From the NCBI RefSeq assembly GCF_012516435.1, contig NZ_CP051216.1:248001-312000 (forward strand): a stretch of DNA of 64,000 nt, written 5' to 3'. Every line of letters begins with the position of its first letter. The first letter of the stretch is position 1. Shown here one piece after another: positions 57,304-64,000 of this stretch. The notes beneath the pieces are model-generated. The model did no database searches. It was not told the DNA's origin and worked only from the letters and a program-made list of their open reading frames with translations. A program made the translations under genes and the position numbers. The stretch is from Pseudodesulfovibrio sp. zrk46 (GTDB lineage: Bacteria > Desulfobacterota > Desulfovibrionia > Desulfovibrionales > Desulfovibrionaceae).

Positions 57304-57900
57304 TTACAGCCCCTTCTTCTTCTCAATCCACTTGTCCACCTGCGGCGGAACGTATTCCGTGAACTGACCAAGCAGCCCTTCCGGAGTGGAATCGGTGAGC
57401 ACCATGGCGCGGTGGTCCTGCACCAGAAAGCCCTGAAGCACCATCCGGTCCATATGCTCTGCCAGACAGGTGTAGTACCCTTTGACATCGAGCAGACCGC
57501 ACGGTTTGGCATGGTAGCCAAGCTGGTTCCAGGTCAGCACCTCGAAAAACTCCTCAAGGGTGCCGATGCCGCCGGGCAGTGCGATGAAGCCGTCGGACAG
57601 CTCCGCCATCTTCTGCTTGCGCTCGTGCATGGATTCCACGATGTGCATCTCGGTGAGGCCGGTGTGGGCCACTTCCTTTTCCACGAGCAATTTCGGGATG
57701 ACGCCAATCACCTCGCCGCCCGCCTTGAGACAGGCATTGGCTAGACGCCCCATGAGGCCCACGTCGGAGCCACCGTAGACAAGGCCGATGTTACGCTCGG
57801 CCAGTTCGCGGGCAAGAGCTTCGGTAGCCTCGCCATAAGCGGGGTCAAAGCCGGGATTGGAACCGAGATAGACGCAAATACGCTTCATCTTAGGTGACAC
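57304..57900 (-). CDS. LOG family protein (TIGR00730, nucleoside 5'-monophosphate phosphoribohydrolase)
   Basis: 198 residues. Rossmann-type fold with KRICVYLGSNPGFDPAYGEA, LVYGGSDVGLMGRLA, and the active-site PGGIGTLEEFFEVLTWNQLG. LOG enzymes release free bases (cytokinins in plants) from nucleotides; the bacterial role is probably nucleotide salvage. I take the GTG at 57898-57900 because GGAGG lies 8 bases upstream and it overlaps the ltaE stop (TAGTG); an ATG at 57888 also exists. Third gene of an SGNH hydrolase-ltaE-LOG operon. Two decayed copies of its 3' end lie at 54800 and 56072. Confidence 0.9.
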   Translation of the reverse strand: MSPKMKRICVYLGSNPGFDPAYGEATEALARELAERNIGLVYGGSDVGLMGRLANACLKAGGEVIGVIPKLLVEKEVAHTGLTEMHIVESMHERKQKMAELSDGFIALPGGIGTLEEFFEVLTWNQLGYHAKPCGLLDVKGYYTCLAEHMDRMVLQGFLVQDHRAMVLTDSTPEGLLGQFTEYVPPQVDKWIEKKKGL

Positions 57901-58937
57901 TAGCGGGCCTCCATAGCCGTGCGGATGTCTTCCACGAACTCATCCACCATTTCTTCGGTTGTGGCCCAGGAGGTCATCCAACGAACGGTGTTGTCGTGGG
58001 CATCCCATACGTAAAAGTAATATTTTTCCAGCAGCTTCTCGGTCACATCGGGCGGCAGGTAGGCAAACAACGCGTTGCAATCCACTGAGCCCTTGATCTC
58101 CACGCCCTCGATCTGTCCGGCCTTCTCAGCCAGGCGCTGGGCCATGGCATTGGCGTGCTTGGCGTTCTTCAACCACAGGTCGTCCTTGAGGTAGGCGGCC
58201 AGCTGTGCGGAGACAAAGCGCATCTTGGAGACCAACTGCATGGCCTGCTTGCGCAGGTAAGGAAAGCCATGACCGATGTCCGGATTCAGGAAGACCACGG
58301 CCTCACTCATGAGGCAGCCATTTTTGGTGCCGCCAAAGGAGAGCAGGTCGATATCCAGCGCAGTGGTCATATCGAAAAAGGAGCAGTCCAGAGCGGCGCA
58401 GGCATTGGCGATACGCGCACCATCCAGATGGACCAGCAGGTCACGGTCGTGGGCGAACTCGACGATATCCTCAATCTCCTTGAGGGTGTAGAGCTTGCCG
58501 ACCTCGGTGGGCTGGGTGATGGAGATGACCTTGGGCTGGGAGGCGTGCACAAACCCGATGTGGCCCAGATACGGAGCGATCATGCCGGGAGTGAGCTTGC
58601 CGTCCTCGGACGGAATGGGAACCAGCTTGATGCCGCCAAAGGCCTCGGGGGCGCCGCATTCGTCGTTGTTGATGTGTGCCGGAGAAGCGCACAGGACCGA
58701 ATTATAGGTTTCGGTCACGGCGCGCAGGCCGAGCACGTTGGCGGCGGTGCCGGTAGTCACATAATGAATACGGGCCTGGGAGCCGAAGAATTCCTGAAGC
58801 ACCTCATCGGTCTCAATGGAAATCTCGTCCTCGCCGTAGGACTTCAGGTGACCGTGGTTCGCATCCACGACCGCCTGCATGATATCTGGGTGAGCACCGG
58901 AATTGTTATCCGAAGCAAAGGATTTCAAATCAGACAT
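57900..58937 (-). CDS. ltaE: Low-specificity L-threonine aldolase
   Basis: 345 residues, PLP fold type I. SDLKSFASDNNSGAHPDIMQAV, YVTTGTAANVLGLRAV, HINNDECGAPEAFGG, LLVHLDGARIANACAAL, and the PLP lysine in DLLSFGGTKNGCLMSEAVVF. Cleaves L-threonine (and allo-threonine) to glycine and acetaldehyde. Lies 15 bases after the SGNH hydrolase gene and overlaps the LOG gene start, forming one operon. Confidence 0.93.
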   Translation of the reverse strand: MSDLKSFASDNNSGAHPDIMQAVVDANHGHLKSYGEDEISIETDEVLQEFFGSQARIHYVTTGTAANVLGLRAVTETYNSVLCASPAHINNDECGAPEAFGGIKLVPIPSEDGKLTPGMIAPYLGHIGFVHASQPKVISITQPTEVGKLYTLKEIEDIVEFAHDRDLLVHLDGARIANACAALDCSFFDMTTALDIDLLSFGGTKNGCLMSEAVVFLNPDIGHGFPYLRKQAMQLVSKMRFVSAQLAAYLKDDLWLKNAKHANAMAQRLAEKAGQIEGVEIKGSVDCNALFAYLPPDVTEKLLEKYYFYVWDAHDNTVRWMTSWATTEEMVDEFVEDIRTAMEAR

Positions 58938-58952
58938 ATCTCTCTCTATTCT

Positions 58953-59531
58953 CTATTCAAGCCCGAAGAATTCCCGGGCCGTGTTGAATTTCAATATATA
59001 ATCGGCCAGTTCCGCATAGCCGGGGCCTGCGGGGTGTACGCCGTCGCCGTCGTTGAGGGCGGTTCCGTATACGAAGGAGCGGTGCATGGAGTCAATGGTG
59101 GGCACAAACGGGATGTCGACCCGCTTGCACAGCCCGGCGATCATGCGAGAGAGCGTGGTAATCTCCTCGCGTTTGCTCTGATCGTTGACCGGGGTGGGAC
59201 CGACCACCATCACATCGCCCATGGCCTTGGCCTGGGTCAGGATGGCGACGCAGGAAGCCAGCGTCTGTTCGGACGGTACGCCATTGGCCACATCGGCCAC
59301 ACCAAAGCTGAACACCATCTTGAAAGGTTGGTCCGGCATTCGACGAAGCATCGCCTCACTCTTCCAGCGGTGCTGGAGCTGAACCGAGGTGTCCTTGCGC
59401 ACACCCAGATTATACGAGGTAACGTCCTGCCCTTTCTCGCGCAGGGCCATGGACAGACGACCGGGCCAGCCAAGGCCTTTTTCGTCACCGTAGCCAAGCG
59501 TCAGGGAATCGCCGAAATAGCATATGACCAT
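58953..59531 (-). CDS. SGNH/GDSL hydrolase
   Basis: 192 residues. Block I ICYFGDSLTLGYGD (nucleophile Ser), block II SYNLGVRKDTSVQL (Gly), block III FSFGVADVANG (where Asn is often found, here Asp-containing) and block V NDGDGVHPAGPGYAELADYI (Asp-x-x-His). No signal peptide, so cytoplasmic esterase or lipase-like; substrate unknown. First gene of the operon, AGGAGA before the ATG. Confidence 0.88.
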   Translation of the reverse strand: MVICYFGDSLTLGYGDEKGLGWPGRLSMALREKGQDVTSYNLGVRKDTSVQLQHRWKSEAMLRRMPDQPFKMVFSFGVADVANGVPSEQTLASCVAILTQAKAMGDVMVVGPTPVNDQSKREEITTLSRMIAGLCKRVDIPFVPTIDSMHRSFVYGTALNDGDGVHPAGPGYAELADYILKFNTAREFFGLE

Positions 59532-59604
59532 AAGAAATCTCCTTGTGCGGGCCGAATTCGACTCCGCGCTTCAAAATCACGGACAAACCGTCTATTAATC
59601 ATCC

Positions 59605-60321
59605 ATGGACCGGAACACAACCACCAACGCCCACATTTCCGTGATCATCCCCGTATACAACGAGGTTGCGGTCATCAACAATACCATTGCCCACGTGCGC
59701 GAGATCGCGGGCAGCGAACCGCTTGAGATCATCGTCAGCGACGGCGGTCCGGGTCACGAAACCCTTAAATCCATAACAGATCACTCGATCATCAAAGTAG
59801 ACGCTCCCCCCGGACGAGGCCGCCAACTCAACGCCGGAGCCGCCCTTGCCCGTGGGAAAATCCTGCTTTTCCTGCACGCCGATACCCGTCTTCCCCATGG
59901 CGCCTTTCAGGACATCCGCCGCACCGTGCAGGCCACCAACGGAGCCGGAGCCTTCAGTCTGTCCATCAACTCCCCTCGCCTTTCACTGGCCGTGGTGGCG
60001 TGGTTTGCCAACATGCGCACCCGGCTGGAGCGCATCCCATACGGAGATCAGGCTCAGTTCATCGGAGCCGACCATTTCCGCACATTAGGAGGCTTTGCCG
60101 AGATTCCGCTCATGGAGGACGTGGAATTTTTCAAACGAATCCGACATGAAGGATTGCCCATCACCATTCTGAGGAGTAGGGTCTCCACATCATCGCGTCG
60201 CTGGGATGAAGAGGGAGTCCTGCGACGCACTCTGACCAACTGGTGGCTGCGCCTGCGGTATGCGTTCGGTGCATCCCCCACATCTCTGGTCCGCCATTAC
60301 CGCCCTCCCGAGAATGACTAG
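59605..60321 (+). CDS. TIGR04283-type family 2 glycosyltransferase
   Basis: 238 residues, GT-A fold: ISVIIPVYNEVAVINNTIAHV, LEIIVSDGGPGHETLK, then PPGRGRQLNAGAALARGKILLFLHADTRLP with the DxD-equivalent, and IPYGDQAQFIGADHF, the subfamily mark. Ends two bases before the next ATG (TAG-ATG). In other genomes this gene is paired with the TIGR04282 family, as here. The sugar product is not defined. Confidence 0.88.
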   Translation: MDRNTTTNAHISVIIPVYNEVAVINNTIAHVREIAGSEPLEIIVSDGGPGHETLKSITDHSIIKVDAPPGRGRQLNAGAALARGKILLFLHADTRLPHGAFQDIRRTVQATNGAGAFSLSINSPRLSLAVVAWFANMRTRLERIPYGDQAQFIGADHFRTLGGFAEIPLMEDVEFFKRIRHEGLPITILRSRVSTSSRRWDEEGVLRRTLTNWWLRLRYAFGASPTSLVRHYRPPEND

Positions 60322-60987
60322 ATGAAGGACTGTATCCTCTTTTTCGTTAAATATCCCGAGCCCGGCGCAGTGAAAACACGTCTGGCTGAAGACTCGTCCC
60401 CTGAACTGGCGGCTGAGTTCTATTCTGTCTTTGCCAAGGAAAAACTGGATGAACTGTCCCACGGCTCTAACGCGGACATTATCATCTGCTTCACCCCGGA
60501 AGACCGCAAGGCTGAGACCCGCGAATGGCTCGGCTCCGGCTTTCGCTACATCGCTCAAAAAGGGGGAGACCTCGGCCGCAGGATGGAGAACGCCTTTCGC
60601 GAGGCCTTTTTCATGGGCTACGACCGCGCCCTCCTCGTGGGCAGCGACATCCCTGCCCTGACGTCCGACATCGTCAACCACGGCCTGGAGCAAATCGAAT
60701 CCGGTGCGGCCGTTCTCGGCCCGGCCGAAGATGGCGGCTATTATCTCATCGGCTTCCCCCGCGGCGGCATGGTGCCTGAAGTGTTCCATGACATTGAATG
60801 GAGCACTGACACCGTGGCACAGGAGACTCGCAACAAGCTTGAAGCAGCCGATCTCGAATGCCGGGAGTTGGAACACCTCGACGACACCGACACGCTGGAC
60901 GATCTTGAGCCGCTTGTAGCCCTCGGTTCTCTTGGACCACTGGGCAGCGAGTCACTACGCGTGGCTCGCAAGCTGGTAGGCATGTAG
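60322..60987 (+). CDS. TIGR04282/DUF2064 glycosyltransferase-like protein
   Basis: 221 residues. CILFFVKYPEPGAVKTRLAEDSSPELAAEFY, then QKGGDLGRRMENAFREAF, ALLVGSDIPALTSDIV and VLGPAEDGGYYLIGF identify the TIGR04282 (arsenosugar-type) nucleotidyl/glycosyltransferase family. It starts at the base after the stop of the TIGR04283 gene, so both are translated from one message and probably act in one pathway. Confidence 0.88.
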   Translation: MKDCILFFVKYPEPGAVKTRLAEDSSPELAAEFYSVFAKEKLDELSHGSNADIIICFTPEDRKAETREWLGSGFRYIAQKGGDLGRRMENAFREAFFMGYDRALLVGSDIPALTSDIVNHGLEQIESGAAVLGPAEDGGYYLIGFPRGGMVPEVFHDIEWSTDTVAQETRNKLEAADLECRELEHLDDTDTLDDLEPLVALGSLGPLGSESLRVARKLVGM

Positions 60988-61051
60988 CACCACACTGAAT
61001 TTCAAGGCCCACACATTCACCACAATCACGACAATCACCATGGAGGTTAAC

Positions 61052-61429
61052 ATGGGACTTCTCGACAAGGTACTCGGCAACGCAGCCGAAGTGGACGTAG
61101 CTGACATCCAAAACGACTTCGCACCGATTCTCGCCACTGGCGAAACCGTAGTCATGGCCTACAAGGTGATCCGCGACATGTTTGTTTTCACCAACAAGCG
61201 CCTCGTCCTCGTGGACAAGCAGGGCATGACCGGCAAAAAGGTCGACTACCTTTCCCTGCCCTACAAATCGATCACACGTTTCTCCGTTGAGACCAGCGGT
61301 CATTTCGATATGGATGCCGAGCTCAAGATCTGGATGTCCGGCACCCGCGAACCCATCATCAAAGAGCTGAAGAAAGGCACCGACGTTGTCGGGGTACAGA
61401 GGACTCTGGCCGAGTACGTGCTGAAGTAA
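61052..61429 (+). CDS. Bacterial PH-domain protein
   Basis: 125 residues from the ATG 61052-61054 (GGAGG upstream). A single bacterial Pleckstrin-homology-like (bPH) domain: AEVDVADIQNDFAPILATGE, VIRDMFVFTNKRLVLVDKQG, VDYLSLPYKSITRFSVETSG, and LKIWMSGTREPIIKELKKG. No membrane segment. Function of the family is unknown; some bind peptides or lipids. Repeat A follows 7 bases after the stop. Confidence 0.85.
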   Translation: MGLLDKVLGNAAEVDVADIQNDFAPILATGETVVMAYKVIRDMFVFTNKRLVLVDKQGMTGKKVDYLSLPYKSITRFSVETSGHFDMDAELKIWMSGTREPIIKELKKGTDVVGVQRTLAEYVLK

Positions 61430-61436
61430 GAATTGT

Positions 61437-61530
61437 GGAGGTCGGCCTTCGGCCTCCATTTATCAGGTGATTTCGCCTCCGGCGGCCAAAGGCCGAGGGC
61501 CTTTGGGATCCCGTATGCGCCTATCGGCGC
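61437..61530 (+). repeat. Intergenic palindromic repeat A, copy 3
   Basis: Hairpin around GGCCTTCGGCC, core GGTGATTTCGCCTCCGGCGG, hairpin AAAGGCCGAGGGCCTTT, then GGATCCCGTATGCGCCTATCGGCGC. Full-length match in order to copy 1 at 27421-27512. Follows the PH-domain gene in sense. Confidence 0.75.
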
Positions 61531-61555
61531 AAAAGTAGTATTTTCGAAGTCGCGC

Positions 61556-61593
61556 GCCCTCGAGCGAAGCGAGCTACAAAAAATTTAGGAGGG
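61556..61593 (-). repeat. Intergenic repeat B, copy 4
   Basis: On the minus strand: CCCTCCTAAATTTTTTGTAGC followed by CTCGCTTCGCTCGAGGGC. Antisense to the neighbouring plus-strand genes, unlike the other copies. Confidence 0.6.
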
Positions 61594-61595
61594 TG

Positions 61596-61623
61596 TCGGG
61601 AACCCTTTACAAAGGGTTCCTGA
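61596..61623. repeat. Hairpin related to the groEL palindrome
   Basis: GGAACCCTTT-AC-AAAGGGTTCC (61599-61620) with three more outer pairs. Adjacent to repeat B, as is the 68-bp palindrome at 48168. Confidence 0.7.
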
Positions 61624-61713
61624 CCCGTCGCAGACGCCCCTGCGGCGAGCAGCCACCGGGGGCATCTCCTCAAGCTTGAATTTCGACCTTGAAAATGAAA
61701 TAGTCCCTCCACC

Positions 61714-61932
61714 ATGAACAAGACCGAACCATATTTCGACGAAGACGGCACCCTCGTCATCCCATTCGAGTGCGCGGACCATTCCTTCAAATACTGGAAA
61801 CAGGAAGGCAAAAAGATGTCCGAAGTCCTGACAGCACTGGGCGTGGATGAGGAGACATGGGCCAAGTATACCCACGAGAAATTTCCCGACCCATCCGAGG
61901 CTGCGGCCGAGGAAGAGAGCGCGAGCGAATAA
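61714..61932 (+). CDS. Small acidic hypothetical protein
   Basis: 72 residues. MNKTEPYFDEDGTLVIPFECADHSFKYW, then a helix KMSEVLTALGVDEETWAKYTHE and an acidic Glu/Ala/Ser tail. Not recognised; no signal or membrane segment. Starts with ATG and a weak ribosome site (CCTCC-poor context). It precedes the PAP2 gene by 52 bases on the same strand. Confidence 0.6.
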   Translation: MNKTEPYFDEDGTLVIPFECADHSFKYWKQEGKKMSEVLTALGVDEETWAKYTHEKFPDPSEAAAEEESASE

Positions 61933-61984
61933 CTCTTTGGTGCAGAGAGTTGCCCGATTTGTGCCAATAGCCTAAAAGACCCAA

Positions 61985-62617
61985 ATGAACATTGATTCCC
62001 TGAAACATTGGGCGCTCTTTTCTGCGCCCCTTTTTCTCATGCTCGGCTGCCTCTGGCTCGGATTTGACTCAGAGGTCGACGTGGCAACATATTTCAAGGC
62101 GCACAGCCAAGCACACCCGATGCTGGCAAGCGTTCTTAAAGTCATAACCGACTGGAGCAATCCCGTTTTCTATGTCCTTTACGGAGCCATGCTTATTCAG
62201 GCCCTCCGCAAAGGCGACTTTGAGACCCGCCGGTATGTGCTCATCCTGCTGGCAGTGCAGGTAATCGTGGCCGTATTGTGCGTCCACTTCATCAAACGCA
62301 CCGTGGGGCGTCCGCGTCCTTCACAGCTCCAGTACCGATGGGATCCGATCACCCACCGCGGCACATTCCACTCGCTGCCGTCCGGGCACACCACCGAGTT
62401 CGTGGGCTGGACCCTGCCCCTTGCCCTGCGCAAACACACCACCGCAATCACCATGTTGCTGGGCATCCTAGTAGGGCTGCTCGGTTTCTCTCGAATTTAC
62501 CTTGGATGGCATCATCCCACCGACGTATTCTTCGGCTGGATGCTCGGCAGCTTCACGGCCCTGGCCACCACGGTCATCGCCGATTCCACTCTTTTCCGCA
62601 AAAAAGCCAACGCATAA
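61985..62617 (+). CDS. PAP2-family membrane phosphatase
   Basis: 210 residues, about five to six membrane helices. The three-part phosphatase signature is complete: KRTVGRPRP (~105), SLPSGHTTEF (~137) and SRIYLGWHHPTDVFFGWMLG (~175-195). Such enzymes dephosphorylate lipid phosphates (undecaprenyl-PP, phosphatidic acid, lipid A). The next gene is an ArnT-like lipid-linked sugar transferase, which suggests a lipid A or undecaprenyl-sugar role. Ten bases separate them. Confidence 0.92.
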   Translation: MNIDSLKHWALFSAPLFLMLGCLWLGFDSEVDVATYFKAHSQAHPMLASVLKVITDWSNPVFYVLYGAMLIQALRKGDFETRRYVLILLAVQVIVAVLCVHFIKRTVGRPRPSQLQYRWDPITHRGTFHSLPSGHTTEFVGWTLPLALRKHTTAITMLLGILVGLLGFSRIYLGWHHPTDVFFGWMLGSFTALATTVIADSTLFRKKANA

Positions 62618-62626
62618 AGGCCCGTC

Positions 62627-64000
62627 ATGAAACAGACCGCACAGCGCATCTGGTATTTCCTTGAAGATCACCCCTGGCTGACCATGATTTTCGGCGTCTT
62701 CGCCCAGACATGGTTCACCCTGTCCAACCGCGCCCTCTGGTTTTCCGACGAAGTGCGCTACGCCAACGCATACCAGAACCTCGTGCAGCATGGTAAATGG
62801 ATGGTCCTCGCTCTGAACGGCCAACCGTATCCGGATAAGCCGCCCATCTATTTCTGGTTCCTCTGGCTGCTGGATGTGCTGACTCCGGCGGACATGCCCA
62901 CGGTCTTTTTCCTCGGCGCAGCGCTGTCCGGACTGTTCTTACTGATGGCGAGCTACAAGCTGGCCCGCACACTCGGTTTTGACCGCACTGTCAGCCTGGG
63001 TGGCGTTCTGGTGCTGCTCTCCTCTTTCCTGCTGGCAGGCCTGTTCCATTACTCCCGCATGGACCTCATGTTCGCAGCACTCATCGTGCTCAGTCACGCC
63101 TGTTTTTTCAAAGCGTTCAGCATGGAGAACCAAGGTAAATACCCACTCTACGGTTTTCTGCTGGCAGGTGTCGCCACATTGGTAAAAGGCCCGCTCGGCT
63201 TCATTTTTCCCCTGCTGACCTGTGCGGTATTCCTGCTGTGGAAAGGCGAAATCCGCCGCTTCTTCACCAAGCAAATGGGACTTGGCTTCCTTGCCATGAT
63301 CGGCATACTCCTACTGTGGATCGGCGGCGTCATGCTGGCAGAAGGCCCGTCCTTCCTCATTGACACCGTATTGGGCAAGCACGTGATTCAGCGCGCCACC
63401 AAGACCTTCCATCATCGTGAGCCATTCCACTACTATCTTGTGGCATTCCCGCTGGCATGGCTGCCGTGGACACTCTTCGCTTTCGTCGCACCTGTGAAAA
63501 AGGCGTTCTCGCTGGAACACTGGGGCGGTCTGTGGGCTTCCCGCCGCGAGGCCGGACCACGAGCCTTCCTCTGGATAATGTTCGCGGCCACCTTCATTTT
63601 CCTGTCGTCCCTGAGCGGCAAGGTGCTCATCTATATCCTGCCCATGTTCCCGCCGCTGGCCTTCCTCATGGTTGATGCCATGACAACGCTGGACCAAGCC
63701 CGCACCAAGCGATTCTGGACCATTGTGGCCGGACTCTGGTGCGTACTCGGCGGCGCCCTGCTCGTGGTGGGCGACCTGCTGCCCTTTGATGTTCCGCTTC
63801 GCGGCCTCGGCATCGCGGCGGCTGTCATGATCGGCAGCGGCGGACTGATCTTTCTCTCCCGCACCGCGGGCTTCCGCGCCTCGATCCTGGCATCCGTGCT
63901 GGCCGTCACCGCATGGCTCTACCCCGTGGGGCTCATGGTGGCTCCTTCCATGGACAACGCCATGTCGCCAAAGCGTCAGGCTCTCATCATCGGAGAACTG
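62627..64000 (+). CDS. ArnT-like family 39 (PMT-type) glycosyltransferase, C-terminus beyond the window
   Basis: 458 codons present from the ATG 62627-62629; the frame is open to the end of the window. Polytopic membrane protein of the GT-C fold. The first periplasmic loop carries the catalytic acidic motif in LWFSDEVRYANAYQNLVQ and LNGQPYPDKPPIYFWFLW, hallmarks of ArnT-type transferases that move a sugar from undecaprenyl phosphate to lipid A or another acceptor. A second loop contains HVIQRATKTFHHREPFHYYL. It starts 10 bases after the PAP2 phosphatase gene and is probably in its operon. Sugar donor unknown. Confidence 0.9.
   Translation, partial: MKQTAQRIWYFLEDHPWLTMIFGVFAQTWFTLSNRALWFSDEVRYANAYQNLVQHGKWMVLALNGQPYPDKPPIYFWFLWLLDVLTPADMPTVFFLGAALSGLFLLMASYKLARTLGFDRTVSLGGVLVLLSSFLLAGLFHYSRMDLMFAALIVLSHACFFKAFSMENQGKYPLYGFLLAGVATLVKGPLGFIFPLLTCAVFLLWKGEIRRFFTKQMGLGFLAMIGILLLWIGGVMLAEGPSFLIDTVLGKHVIQRATKTFHHREPFHYYLVAFPLAWLPWTLFAFVAPVKKAFSLEHWGGLWASRREAGPRAFLWIMFAATFIFLSSLSGKVLIYILPMFPPLAFLMVDAMTTLDQARTKRFWTIVAGLWCVLGGALLVVGDLLPFDVPLRGLGIAAAVMIGSGGLIFLSRTAGFRASILASVLAVTAWLYPVGLMVAPSMDNAMSPKRQALIIGEL

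Noticed and set aside
58155-59726. 523-codon open frame antisense to ltaE and the SGNH hydrolase gene
   Set aside because: Both genes on the other strand are clear; the antisense frame crosses three gene boundaries.

Overview
The window reads as chromosome of a Gram-negative, sulfate-reducing-type deltaproteobacterium, most likely a member of the Desulfovibrionaceae (Desulfovibrio/Pseudodesulfovibrio-like). This is an inference from gene content and style: a cysteine synthase fused to a CysRS-like domain, a TtuA-type thiolase with its own carrier, bacteriohemerythrin, many PAS/HD-GYP/receiver/MCP signalling genes, TIGR04283/TIGR04282 glycosyltransferases, and a second, Na+-type (N-type) F-ATPase operon. 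No rRNA, tRNA or CRISPR array was recognised.

Layout. 1-5.2 kb (minus strand): exported Ppx/GppA-like protein (partial), mltG, ruvX, a PAS histidine kinase, a GT2 glycosyltransferase, a TtuA-like tRNA thiolase and its ThiS/MoaD-like carrier. 5.4-11.4 kb (plus strand): receiver protein, HD-GYP phosphodiesterase, periplasmic binding protein, M50 protease, trpS, FKBP isomerase and a class I aminotransferase. 11.5-27.4 kb: an unknown protein, a second binding protein, a DUF115 protein, the CysK-CysRS-like fusion, a MarR-MFS efflux pair with two operators, phosphoglucomutase, three lone cyclic-nucleotide-binding proteins around a chemoreceptor, an M48 protease and a TPR protein.

27.4-42.7 kb is an accessory island. 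Its left part is AT-rich and carries small unknown genes, a LapA-domain kinase without the phospho-accepting histidine, a Cys4 mini-protein and a B12/radical SAM enzyme. Next comes the complete N-ATPase operon atpDCQRBEFAG, whose c subunit has the Na+ ligand set. About 1.2 kb of apparently decayed DNA separates it from two tyrosine recombinases, which are associated with unusually long hairpins and an overlapping excisionase-like HTH frame. Each edge of the island carries a copy of a palindromic repeat (repeat A).

42.7-64 kb returns to core-like genes: NHL-like protein, twin LysR regulators, yeast-type cytosine deaminase, Cys-rich secreted protein, an AT-rich membrane-protein gene, groES-groEL, hemerythrin, an OlsF-type ornithine-lipid synthase, a thioredoxin-fold protein, choloylglycine hydrolase, parvulin, a GFA protein, LOG, threonine aldolase, SGNH hydrolase, the TIGR04283/TIGR04282 pair, a PH-domain protein, PAP2 phosphatase and an ArnT-like glycosyltransferase that runs off the window. 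Two degenerate copies of the LOG 3' end bracket the choloylglycine hydrolase gene. Two families of intergenic palindromic repeats recur, mostly just 3' of genes and in sense with them.
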